Shown here in pieces: positions 17,141 to 25,158 of a stretch of DNA of 64,000 bases. Numbering within the stretch: the stretch's first letter is position 1; the number at the start of each line of letters is the position of its first letter. Origin of the DNA: Sinomicrobium kalidii (GTDB lineage: Bacteria; Bacteroidota; Bacteroidia; Flavobacteriales; Flavobacteriaceae); assembly GCF_021183825.1 (NCBI RefSeq), contig NZ_CP089211.1, positions 2,232,001-2,296,000 on the forward strand, in the 5' to 3' direction. The notes under the pieces are model-generated. The model searched no databases. It had not been told where the DNA came from and saw only the letters and a list, made by a program, of their open reading frames with translations. The position numbers and the translations under genes are program-made.

Positions 17141-17271
17141 AAATATACAACATTTGCAACATATTTGCGATTTCTGCCCGAATAATATTAACAATCTGTA
17201 GATGAAAGTCCTGTTTTCCTTTACTTCACAAAAACAATCTTCCTGAAAAGAACCTTATTTTTATCGTGCCG

Positions 17272-18642
17272 TCAGCCTACTACATTATGCAGATCATACC
17301 CGGTATATGCGCCTTCCTTTTCCCGGAAAATCACGCCCTGTTCCTCCAGTTCTTTCAATATGGGCGTATAAACCTCCCTGCGAATCGGTATCTGCACGCC
17401 CGGAGTATTTATTTTTCCTTCCAGGATCTGGAGTGCGGCCATGGCCACCGGAAGTCCCACGGTTTTGGCCATGGCGGTAAATTTGCGGTCCTCACCGATC
17501 ACGACCATACTGGCATCGATCTGTGATTTTTTACCGTCCAGTTCATAACCAAATTTGTGATACATCACGATCATGTCCTTGTCGTTTTCTTCCAGGCTCC
17601 AGCTTTCTTCCAGTATTTTCTGAAGTATCTGCGCGGGTGTGGCATCTTTCAACCCCACTTTTCTCTCCGCACTGAAAAGGCCCAGTTCTTCCAGTTTTTC
17701 CCACATGATATCGTCCTGGTCTATTTTCAGGTAGTGCCGCATTTTCAGTTCAACAGAGTCGGTTGGCGAATACGGCAGAAAAGCATTTACAAAATCGCGG
17801 TAGCTCATGTTTTCAGTATCGTCCATCACATAGCTGTCATCTGTCATTCCCAGCTGGACAAACATATTCCACGCCCTGGAAAAACCGACTCTTCGCATGG
17901 TTCCCCGATAGAGTGTCAACGCATCTTCAAGCCCGTACGCTTTCCTGTACTTGAGCGAATCCCTGTTGGCATAGCCTTCAAACTCCCCGTATCCGTCAAC
18001 ATCGAGGAATTCCGTTCGCCTGAACAGTTTGTGGTACGGGATATACTTGTACGTACCCTCCTGAATAAACTTTGCAGCTCCGCCCTGCCCCGCAACAACC
18101 ACATTTCTGGGGTTCCAGGTAAATTTATAGTTCCACAGGTTGGTATCGCTTTCCGGGGCCACCAAACCGCCGCAAAATGACTCAAACAACAGCATTTTTC
18201 CGCCTTTGTCCCTGATACGGTCAATCACGTGCATCGCGCTCATGTGATCTATGCCCGGGTCGAGGCCGATCTCATTCATAAAAACAAGTCCCTTTTCCCT
18301 GACCTCCGCATCGAGTGCCTGCATTTCCTCGCTGACGTAAGAGGCCGTGACCAGGTGCTTCCCGTAAGCAATACAATCCCTGGCCACCTGCACATGAAAC
18401 CTTGCCGGTAACATCGATATAATGAGGTCCGCATTTTTCACGGCGTCTTCGCGTTGTTCCCTGTCAAAAATGTCCAGGGGAATACCATTTATGTTTCCGT
18501 AGGAATCCTGTAATGCTTTCAGGTTATCCGTATTGATATCACCAACTGTTATAGTTATGGCCCTGCTTTCCGCCTTTCTGGAAAGATAATCGATAAGATA
18601 AGACGTGGATTTCCCTATTCCGATGATCAAAATGTTTTTCAT
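17272..18642 (-). CDS. Saccharopine dehydrogenase family protein
   Basis: A 456-residue oxidoreductase with an N-terminal NAD(P) Rossmann domain (MKNILIIGIGKSTSYLIDYL) and the family segment ADLIISMLPARFHVQVARDC, then KHLVTASYVSEEM and NEIGLDPGIDHMSAMHVID (about 143-161). This order matches the glutamate-forming saccharopine dehydrogenase (LYS9-like). In bacteria it may work in lysine breakdown: saccharopine to aminoadipate semialdehyde plus glutamate. The antiquitin-type aldehyde dehydrogenase at 27514 would take the next step, which supports that reading. A partner lysine-ketoglutarate reductase is not in the window. Carboxynorspermidine synthase is a less likely alternative. Confidence 0.85.
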   Translation of the reverse strand: MKNILIIGIGKSTSYLIDYLSRKAESRAITITVGDINTDNLKALQDSYGNINGIPLDIFDREQREDAVKNADLIISMLPARFHVQVARDCIAYGKHLVTASYVSEEMQALDAEVREKGLVFMNEIGLDPGIDHMSAMHVIDRIRDKGGKMLLFESFCGGLVAPESDTNLWNYKFTWNPRNVVVAGQGGAAKFIQEGTYKYIPYHKLFRRTEFLDVDGYGEFEGYANRDSLKYRKAYGLEDALTLYRGTMRRVGFSRAWNMFVQLGMTDDSYVMDDTENMSYRDFVNAFLPYSPTDSVELKMRHYLKIDQDDIMWEKLEELGLFSAERKVGLKDATPAQILQKILEESWSLEENDKDMIVMYHKFGYELDGKKSQIDASMVVIGEDRKFTAMAKTVGLPVAMAALQILEGKINTPGVQIPIRREVYTPILKELEEQGVIFREKEGAYTGYDLHNVVG

Positions 18643-18808
18643 AACTCTTTTCTGATGTACTTTTGTATTGGTTTAAACTACAGTTATTAATTTTATAACA
18701 CGAATGTAGTAAAATGTTATATTTATAAAAAATTATACGGCATAAGTTCTATATATTGTCCCGGTATTTTCACGTTCAGGGCAATTTTTATGCGCATAAA
18801 CAAATATT

Positions 18809-19198
18809 ATGAAAAAAACCATTCTCTGCACCGGAGCGGTCTTCGGATTTCTCGCTGTCGTCCTCGGTGCTTTCGGAGCGCATGCGTTAAGGGGTACTAT
18901 TGGCGAAGAGGCCCTGCACACCTTTGAGACCGGAGTAAAATACCAGATGTATCACGCCCTGCTCCTGCTCCTTATCGGTAATCTTGCCTTTCTATCCGAA
19001 CGAGCCGGAAAAACGTTGTTTTGGCTTATAAGTGCGGGGATCGTACTATTCTCCGGTTCCATCTACGGATTGGCCACAAATAATCTCACTGCTTTTGACT
19101 TTAAATCCATCGGTATTGTTACTCCTATAGGCGGTACGCTTCTCATCGTGGCATGGGGTCTTCTTTTTTATAACTTTACAAGGATAAAAACCAAATAA
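18809..19198 (+). CDS. DUF423 family small membrane protein
   Basis: A 129-residue protein with four hydrophobic segments covering almost its whole length. The N-terminal part VFGFLAVVLGAFGAHALRG and the following EEALHTFETGVKYQMYHALLL are the hallmark of DUF423 (E. coli YgdD-like). The later GSIYGLATNNL and TPIGGTLLIVAWG segments also fit. The role is unknown. It is followed by the pckA promoter, 76 bp before that gene's start, and may be read on into it. The start is the first Met with the family N-terminus. Confidence 0.9.
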   Translation: MKKTILCTGAVFGFLAVVLGAFGAHALRGTIGEEALHTFETGVKYQMYHALLLLLIGNLAFLSERAGKTLFWLISAGIVLFSGSIYGLATNNLTAFDFKSIGIVTPIGGTLLIVAWGLLFYNFTRIKTK

Positions 19199-19202
19199 AT
19201 AT

Positions 19203-19224
19203 AACACTAAAACGGTTTCGTTAG
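19203..19224 (+). repeat. 22-bp direct repeat upstream of pckA, first copy
   Basis: AACACTAAAACGGTTTCGTTAG, repeated with one mismatch at 19292-19313 (89 bp downstream, inside the start of pckA). This copy ends 10 bp before the pckA -7 box and so covers the -33 region. Confidence 0.8.
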
Positions 19225-19234
19225 GATTAATTTT

Positions 19235-19242
19235 TACTTTTG
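19235..19242 (+). promoter_or_regulatory. Candidate -7 box for pckA
   Basis: TACTTTTG matches TAnnTTTG exactly, 31 nt before the pckA start codon. The first 22-bp direct repeat lies immediately upstream. Confidence 0.6.
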
Positions 19243-19273
19243 TAATGTAAAAACACACACTAACTATTTCGTA

Positions 19274-20869
19274 ATGATTAACAACACACTCAACACTAAA
19301 ACGATTTCGTTAGAGGCATACGGAATCGAGAATGCCAGGATCCGTTACCAGCTTTCCCCGGAAAAGCTGCACGACATCACCATCAAAAAAGGGCAGGGCG
19401 TAGAAGTGTCCTCCGGGGCCCTTGCAATAAATACCGGCGAATTTACCGGAAGGTCTCCGAAAGACCGCTTTATCGTAAAAGACAGTATTACCCGCGATCA
19501 CGTATGGTGGGGAGGTATCAACATTCCGTTCGATCCCGTCAAATTTGACAACCTCTACCGGAAAATGGTAAAATACCTCTCCGGAAAGGAAGTTTTTGTG
19601 AGGGACTGCTATGCCTGTGCAGACACCAATTACCGCACGAACATCCGGGTAATTACCGAATGTCCCTGGAGCAATCTTTTTGCTTACAATATGTTCCTTC
19701 GACCCTCCATGGACGAACTGGAAAATTTTGAAACGGAATGGACCGTGATCAACGCACCGGATTTTTATGCCGATCCTTCGGAAGACGGTACCAGGCAACA
19801 CAATTTTGCCATCCTCAACTTCACTGAAAAAATGGTGTTGATCGGCGGTACGGGTTATACGGGTGAAATCAAAAAAAGTATTTTCTCCGCTTTGAATTTT
19901 ACACTTCCCGTATACAAAAACACCCTTCCCATGCATTGCAGTGCCAATGTTGGTGAAAACGGCGAAACCGCTATTTTTTTCGGGCTTTCGGGCACCGGGA
20001 AAACCACTTTGTCTGCCGATCCGGATCGCAAACTCATAGGTGATGACGAGCACGGCTGGACCTCGGAAAACACGGTGTTCAATTTTGAAGGCGGCTGTTA
20101 TGCCAAGGTCATCAACCTGTGTGAAGAAAACGAACCCGATATATACCGGGCCATTAAAAAGGGGGCATTGCTCGAAAATGTTGTCCTGAACAATAAAGGA
20201 CAAGTGGATTTTGACAACACATCCATTACACAGAATACCAGGGTTAGTTATCCCCTTGATCATATCAGGAATATACAGGAACCATCCATCGGTTACAACC
20301 CGAAAAACATATTTTTCCTTACGGCAGATGCCTTCGGGGTATTGCCTCCCATTTCAAAACTTACACCAGGGCAGGCGGCCTATCACTTTATTTCGGGCTA
20401 TACGGCCAAGGTGGCCGGCACCGAAGCGGGGATTGATGAACCCGTGCCTTCGTTCTCGGCTTGTTTCGGGGCGCCTTTTATGCCGCTCCATCCCACAAAA
20501 TATGCCGAGATGCTGAGTGCCAAAATGAAAACTGCCCGCGTAAATGTATGGCTTGTGAATACGGGATGGACCGGAGGTCCTTACGGTACGGGGTCACGAA
20601 TGAAACTCCGATATACCAGGGCCATGATTACCGCAGCACTGCACGGGCAACTGGACAATGTAAAATTCGAAGAACATCCGGTATTCGGCATTGCCGTACC
20701 GCAATCCTGTCCCGCTGTGCCTTCTGAAGTACTCAATCCCCGGAATACCTGGACAGACCAACAGGCTTACGACAAGCAGGCCACGGGACTTTCCAGGGCT
20801 TTCAAAGAAAACTTCTCGGTATTTGCGGCTTATGCCAATGAAGAGATCCTGAGCGGAGCACCCCGATAA
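19274..20869 (+). CDS. pckA: Phosphoenolpyruvate carboxykinase (ATP)
   Basis: Converts oxaloacetate and ATP to phosphoenolpyruvate and CO2, the first committed step of gluconeogenesis. The 531-residue length and motifs are those of the ATP-dependent enzyme: FTGRSPKDRF (about 53-62), the P-loop GLSGTGKTTLSADPDR (about 237-252) and the kinase-2 segment LIGDDEHGW (about 255-263). A -7 box lies 31 nt upstream. Codons 7-14 carry the second copy of a 22-bp direct repeat that also covers the -33 region, which may relate to regulation. A bidirectional terminator follows. Assignment is firm. Confidence 0.97.
   Translation: MINNTLNTKTISLEAYGIENARIRYQLSPEKLHDITIKKGQGVEVSSGALAINTGEFTGRSPKDRFIVKDSITRDHVWWGGINIPFDPVKFDNLYRKMVKYLSGKEVFVRDCYACADTNYRTNIRVITECPWSNLFAYNMFLRPSMDELENFETEWTVINAPDFYADPSEDGTRQHNFAILNFTEKMVLIGGTGYTGEIKKSIFSALNFTLPVYKNTLPMHCSANVGENGETAIFFGLSGTGKTTLSADPDRKLIGDDEHGWTSENTVFNFEGGCYAKVINLCEENEPDIYRAIKKGALLENVVLNNKGQVDFDNTSITQNTRVSYPLDHIRNIQEPSIGYNPKNIFFLTADAFGVLPPISKLTPGQAAYHFISGYTAKVAGTEAGIDEPVPSFSACFGAPFMPLHPTKYAEMLSAKMKTARVNVWLVNTGWTGGPYGTGSRMKLRYTRAMITAALHGQLDNVKFEEHPVFGIAVPQSCPAVPSEVLNPRNTWTDQQAYDKQATGLSRAFKENFSVFAAYANEEILSGAPR
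19292..19313 (+). repeat. 22-bp direct repeat, second copy within pckA codons 7-14
   Basis: AACACTAAAACGATTTCGTTAG, 21 of 22 identical to 19203-19224. A weaker third version (cacactaactatttcgtaatg) lies between at about 19256-19276. Confidence 0.8.
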
Positions 20870-20897
20870 GGTGTTTTCCCGATAGTCGTAAAAAGAG

Positions 20898-20936
20898 AAA
20901 CCCCGGTACTAAAATAACCCGGGGTTTTAATTTTTA
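20898..20936. terminator. Terminator between pckA and hemD
   Basis: AAACCCCGG (20898-20906) pairs with CCGGGGTTT (20919-20927), followed by TAATTTTTAT. On the opposite strand it also precedes a T-rich stretch, so it may serve both convergent genes. Confidence 0.85.
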
Positions 20937-20951
20937 TATCCCTGCCGGATA

Positions 20952-21698
20952 TTATCTTTTATTTGCTTCTGAAATATATTTCTCCAGGGCCATGGTCATG
21001 GAGGGCGTTTCCGGCGTAGGCGCCTGAATGTCGATGCGCAGCCCTGCCTCGTTCGCCGCTTTCACGGTAGTATTTCCGAATACTGCTATACGGGTGTCGT
21101 TTTGTTTGAAATCCGGAAAATTCTTGAACAGGGATTCGATTCCCGAAGGACTGAAAAAGACCAGTATATCATAATATACATTCCTAAGGTCAGAGAGGTC
21201 ACTGATCACCGTTTTGTAGAGGATCGCCCTTTTCCAGTCTACTCCGAGGCCGTCCAGGGTTTCCGGAACTTCCCGTTTCAAGACATCTGAAGAAGGCAGT
21301 AAAAATTTCTCATCCTTGTATTTCTTGACCATGGGCGCCAGGTCCTGAAACGTCCGTTTGCCCACATATATTTTTCGCTTGCGGTATACTACATATTTTT
21401 GCAGGTAATATGCCACGGCCTCAGACTGACAGAAATACTTCATCGTATCCGGCACTTTAAAGCGCATGTCCTCGGCAATCCGAAAAAAGTGGTCCACAGA
21501 ATTTCTACTGGTAAGTACAATAGCAGTAAACTTGGTTAAATCTATTTTTTGCTGCCTTACTTCCTTCGCATTAACCCCTTCAACATGAATAAAAGGCCTG
21601 AAATCTATTTTTACTTTTTGCTTCTCTACAAGCTGTAAATATGGTGAATTTTCCACTTTAGGTTCCGGTTGGGAAACCAGGATTGTTTTCACTTTCAT
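20952..21698 (-). CDS. hemD: Uroporphyrinogen-III synthase
   Basis: Closes hydroxymethylbilane to uroporphyrinogen III in haem and cobalamin synthesis. The 248-residue protein has the two-lobed HemD pattern: VKTILVSQPEPKVENSPYLQ at the start, FTAIVLTSRNSVDHFFRIA (about 58-76) in lobe one, and YDILVFFSPSGIESLFKNF plus TRIAVFGNTTVKAANEAGL in lobe two. The start at 21698 is chosen over an upstream ATG at 21746 that would overlap the preceding gene. The DUF4271 gene ends 13 bp upstream on the same strand, so the two are co-transcribed. HemD sequences diverge widely, but these motifs are convincing. Confidence 0.88.
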   Translation of the reverse strand: MKVKTILVSQPEPKVENSPYLQLVEKQKVKIDFRPFIHVEGVNAKEVRQQKIDLTKFTAIVLTSRNSVDHFFRIAEDMRFKVPDTMKYFCQSEAVAYYLQKYVVYRKRKIYVGKRTFQDLAPMVKKYKDEKFLLPSSDVLKREVPETLDGLGVDWKRAILYKTVISDLSDLRNVYYDILVFFSPSGIESLFKNFPDFKQNDTRIAVFGNTTVKAANEAGLRIDIQAPTPETPSMTMALEKYISEANKR

Positions 21699-21711
21699 AT
21701 TAACCATTTGT

Positions 21712-22374
21712 TTAATATCCTTCACTAAAAAATGCCACCCGGGCAATGATTAGATAAGGCGCTATTTCCAGTGCGCAAAGATACAAAATAAAATAAAACA
21801 ACTTCTTAAACAGAAATTTTTGATGTTTTTTAAGTATACGGCCCCAGGCAATGAGATTTAATAAAACAAATATCCCGATCGTTACAAATAAAACAATCTT
21901 CTTTGCCGCAGGATTATAAATAAGCATAGCCATCAAAGGAAGCAATATAATTGCTGCCAGGTTCCTGTAGGTTAGTTTGTGAAAATTGTACTGCTCCAGA
22001 AAATAACCCAGGTCAAAAATGGTGGCGATGAGTTTTTCCAGGTAAAACTTAAACAATACAAACAGGCCCAGCCCGGTTATCACGAGCAACAGGCTTGCTT
22101 TCTTCGGAATAATCCCCGCATAATCCAGCGTGTATGCCATAAGCATCCCGAAAATAATGAGTTGTACAATAAAGAGCAGAATATTGAATTTATTTATGTT
22201 CGGCTCCTGTTCCTTCCCGTACAATTTCAGGTACTTGTCTGATACAAAAGCCCCGAGGAAACGCGTAAACCTTATTTCGTGGGTAACCTTTGCAAAGGTT
22301 ATCAGCAAAATACACCCCACGAGCAGAATGGTTTCTATCGTATGTTTATCGACCTCTCTGTACAGTATTTCCAT
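21712..22374 (-). CDS. DUF4271 family membrane protein
   Basis: A 220-residue protein with six or seven transmembrane helices and a conserved central loop, FDLGYFLEQYNFHKLTYRN (about 121-139). This loop and the C-terminal pattern FILYLCALEIAPYLII fit DUF4271, a Bacteroidota family normally found just upstream of hemD, as here with a 13-bp gap. Function is unknown. The linkage to haem synthesis may reflect only an old operon. The upstream neighbour is a GT39-type transferase on the same strand, 86 bp away. Confidence 0.85.
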   Translation of the reverse strand: MEILYREVDKHTIETILLVGCILLITFAKVTHEIRFTRFLGAFVSDKYLKLYGKEQEPNINKFNILLFIVQLIIFGMLMAYTLDYAGIIPKKASLLLVITGLGLFVLFKFYLEKLIATIFDLGYFLEQYNFHKLTYRNLAAIILLPLMAMLIYNPAAKKIVLFVTIGIFVLLNLIAWGRILKKHQKFLFKKLFYFILYLCALEIAPYLIIARVAFFSEGY

Positions 22375-22460
22375 TACGCCTGTATTGTTAAATTCGGGAA
22401 TGCTGTCACAAGGTTATCATTCCTTCAATCAAAATCATCCGTCATGCTTTTATTGACAGA

Positions 22461-24164
22461 TCATTCTTCATCTTCAATAGGGATAATATCACCCTGAAAC
22501 CCGGAAGGTAACCCGTTTTCCGAGATGGAGACCCGGAACAACCCGCCTTCCGAAAGTTTGCCGATACTATCCATCCCTGCCCGGAAATGTATGGTGCTTT
22601 CCGCACTCAACGTACGGCTGCCGTCCTTGTTCCCGGGAAATATATTTATCGTATCCTGTATCTGCTTCTTTTCGTTGAGCACCAGACCGTAAAATTTCAG
22701 GTTACCGAACCCCACACCCTCACTGTACGGATTTACGAGTGTGAGCGAAACGGAATCCCTGCCGCGGATTATTTTATCGTTTTCCACGCGGCATATCAGT
22801 TTCCGGAACGAACTGAAATCTTCTACGAATTTGCCTTTCCACACATGTCCTTTTCCCCTGCCTATACGCATCTGAACAATTGAATCTTCAAAATCTTCCC
22901 GTCCGCTCAGATAGGCCACTTTTTTATGCCGGAATTTATATTCGGAACTGTCTATATCGAACTGGCTTTGCCGGTGTTTTACACTGTTCAGCGAATACAC
23001 GGGGACCCTGGTATAAAAACCGTACATACTTGCATTCCTGTAAGAGTCTTCAAAAACTACCGGAAGCCCTTTGGTCTCTTCGTAGAGTTTTTGCGTCCAT
23101 CTCTTGTTTCCGTGACTTTCGTAATTAATGGGCGAGAGTTCTTCACTTACCAGGATTACCCTTGCCATACAAAGTGCCACCAGGGACATGATACTGGTAA
23201 TGCGCAGCCATTTTCTGAACTTCTCCTGCTCCAAACCGTACCGGAAAGTAAGCACAATAAGCGGCAAAATGGTTAACAGGGGCCATTGTGCCTGGGTTTT
23301 CCGGTTAAAGGACGACAACAGGAAAAACCCGATAATTCCCCATGCCGTAAAAACCAGTGCACGGTCAAAAACGTGGTTTTTTAAATGACCAAAACGCGTA
23401 AACCTGTAAAGTGCCCAGTATATCAGGGGGAACGAAAACCCGAGAACAATTAGTGTGTTAAGAATATAGTCCAGTGTAAATTTAACGCGGTAATAACTGT
23501 TGGCCCGGCCGGACAGATGATATCTCAAAGAAGCAAAGTCGGTCTCATACAACCAGTAGAGATGCGGGATATACAGCACAAGGGAAAGCAGGACCGCAAT
23601 CCAGAACCTGTATCTTAAAAACAATTTCGGGTTGGACAATACCACAAAGCCTATAAGCAGGATAGCATGGTATTTACTATACATCAGGGCCGCCATGCTG
23701 AAACCGAGAACCAGTATGGCCGCGGTGCTCTCCCTTTTCAGAAAAATCTTGTATCCGTAAAGGAACAAAGCTCCGAAAAAAAGCAGCGGTGTATCCGGAA
23801 GCATAAAAAACCCATAGGCGTTAAACAGTGCCACAGAGGCCGATAGCAGGCAGAATATCCATACGTGATCATATTTTCTCCTGTCGTCGATTATTTTCCA
23901 GAGCAGGAATATGGTCCCCGAAAACAGCAACGGGGCAAAAAGCCGTACCCCCAGTTCATTGTCAAAAAGTGTAGTCCCGATCCTCGCAAGGATGGCCACC
24001 ATGGGCGGATGGTCAAAATACCCCCAGCTCGGATTTTGGGAAAAATACCAATAATAGGCCTCGTCAAAGATCAACTGGGTAGCCAGGCTCTGTATGAGAT
24101 TTACTATCGTTAATACGATCAAAAAAAGCAGTACGAATTGTTCTTTTTTCTTCGTGGAGTCCAT
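22461..24164 (-). CDS. ArnT/GT39-like integral membrane glycosyltransferase
   Basis: A 567-residue polytopic protein (about ten to twelve helices) with the GT39/PMT_2 signature: an acidic residue pair near the first periplasmic loop in QLIFDEAYYWYFSQNPSWGYFDHPPMVAIL (about 33-62). Such enzymes use polyprenyl-phosphate sugars to glycosylate lipids or proteins in the periplasm. The C-terminal 150 residues form a soluble domain. The start at 24164 is chosen because the -7 box at 24184-24191 leaves about a 13-nt leader; a TTG six codons earlier is unlikely. The divergent GT2 gene probably makes its lipid-linked sugar donor (inference). Confidence 0.85.
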   Translation of the reverse strand: MDSTKKKEQFVLLFLIVLTIVNLIQSLATQLIFDEAYYWYFSQNPSWGYFDHPPMVAILARIGTTLFDNELGVRLFAPLLFSGTIFLLWKIIDDRRKYDHVWIFCLLSASVALFNAYGFFMLPDTPLLFFGALFLYGYKIFLKRESTAAILVLGFSMAALMYSKYHAILLIGFVVLSNPKLFLRYRFWIAVLLSLVLYIPHLYWLYETDFASLRYHLSGRANSYYRVKFTLDYILNTLIVLGFSFPLIYWALYRFTRFGHLKNHVFDRALVFTAWGIIGFFLLSSFNRKTQAQWPLLTILPLIVLTFRYGLEQEKFRKWLRITSIMSLVALCMARVILVSEELSPINYESHGNKRWTQKLYEETKGLPVVFEDSYRNASMYGFYTRVPVYSLNSVKHRQSQFDIDSSEYKFRHKKVAYLSGREDFEDSIVQMRIGRGKGHVWKGKFVEDFSSFRKLICRVENDKIIRGRDSVSLTLVNPYSEGVGFGNLKFYGLVLNEKKQIQDTINIFPGNKDGSRTLSAESTIHFRAGMDSIGKLSEGGLFRVSISENGLPSGFQGDIIPIEDEE

Positions 24165-24183
24165 ACTTCCGGAAAATTTCAAG

Positions 24184-24191
24184 CAAAAATA
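24184..24191 (-). promoter_or_regulatory. Candidate -7 box for the GT39 gene
   Basis: The minus strand reads TATTTTTG, exact to TAnnTTTG, 19 nt before the ATG at 24164. It decides against an upstream TTG start. Confidence 0.5.
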
Positions 24192-24290
24192 CTTAATATT
24201 ATGTGAGAATAATACACTATTTTAGCCATAAAACAGTTCTGTATATCAAAATATCCCACAACCATAACAATTAAAAAACGAAAGAAATTC

Positions 24291-24298
24291 TATTTTTG
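24291..24298 (+). promoter_or_regulatory. Candidate -7 box for the GT2 gene
   Basis: TATTTTTG matches TAnnTTTG exactly, 20 nt before the start of the polyprenol-phosphate glycosyltransferase gene. Confidence 0.5.
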
Positions 24299-24318
24299 CA
24301 TTCCACTTAATATTTTTT

Positions 24319-25053
24319 ATGCAAGCGGACGGCCTGGTCATTATTCCTACATATAACGAAATTGAAAATATTGAAGCCATTATCAGGGAGGTCTTCCAAC
24401 TGAAAAAGGACTTCCATATTCTTATCGTTGACGATAATTCTCCCGACGGCACAGCGGCAAAGGTAATATCCGTACAACAGGAATTCCCCGACCGGCTTTT
24501 CCTGGAGGAACGCAAAGAAAAATCCGGCCTCGGAACGGCTTATATCCACGGTTTTAAATGGGCCCTACAAAAAGGGTATGATTATATTTTTGAAATGGAC
24601 GCCGACTTTTCCCATAATCCCAGGGACTTGGTGCGCCTCTTCAATGCCTGTGCCCTCCACGGTGCAGACGTGGCCATCGGCTCCCGGTATGTAAAAGGGG
24701 TGAATGTGGTAAACTGGCCCCTGCAACGTATCCTGCTTTCTTACGGTGCCTCCTTTTACGTGAAATTTATTACGGGAATGCGTATTCACGATCCCACCGC
24801 GGGTTTTATGTGCTACAAAAAGGAAGTGATAGAAAGCATAAAACTGGACAACATCCGTTTTGTGGGCTATGCCTTCCAGATAGAAATGAAGTTTCGCGCT
24901 TTCCTGAAAAAATTCAACATCACAGAAGTACCGATAATTTTTAAAGACCGGGAAAAAGGGAATTCCAAAATGAACGGAAAGATCATTAACGAAGCCATTT
25001 TCGGCGTATTGTCCATGAAGCTTCGAAGCCTGTTCAAAAAAGAAGGCTTTTAG
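24319..25053 (+). CDS. Polyprenol-phosphate mannosyltransferase-like GT2
   Basis: A 244-residue cytosolic glycosyltransferase family 2 enzyme of the Dpm1 type. It shows the nucleotide-binding start LVIIPTYNEIENIEAIIREV, the FHILIVDDNSPDGTA segment (about 33-47), the metal-binding EMDADFSHNP (about 93-102) and the GSRYVKGVNVVNWP stretch characteristic of dolichyl/polyprenyl-phosphate mannose synthases. It lacks the C-terminal membrane part found in some homologues. It would attach a sugar, probably mannose, to a polyprenyl phosphate for use by periplasmic GT-C enzymes such as the divergent GT39 gene. The sugar is inferred. Confidence 0.9.
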   Translation: MQADGLVIIPTYNEIENIEAIIREVFQLKKDFHILIVDDNSPDGTAAKVISVQQEFPDRLFLEERKEKSGLGTAYIHGFKWALQKGYDYIFEMDADFSHNPRDLVRLFNACALHGADVAIGSRYVKGVNVVNWPLQRILLSYGASFYVKFITGMRIHDPTAGFMCYKKEVIESIKLDNIRFVGYAFQIEMKFRAFLKKFNITEVPIIFKDREKGNSKMNGKIINEAIFGVLSMKLRSLFKKEGF

Positions 25054-25117
25054 CGGACACCATTATCCCGCCCGAAATATTCTGAAAACCTTTACACATT
25101 TTCCTGTGGTCTTATCG

Positions 25118-25125
25118 TACCTTTG
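25118..25125 (+). promoter_or_regulatory. Candidate -7 box for pyrC
   Basis: TACCTTTG matches TAnnTTTG exactly, 33 nt before the dihydroorotase start. Confidence 0.45.
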
Positions 25126-25158
25126 TTCCGTACAGCCCTGAAACTAAACAAAAATCCA

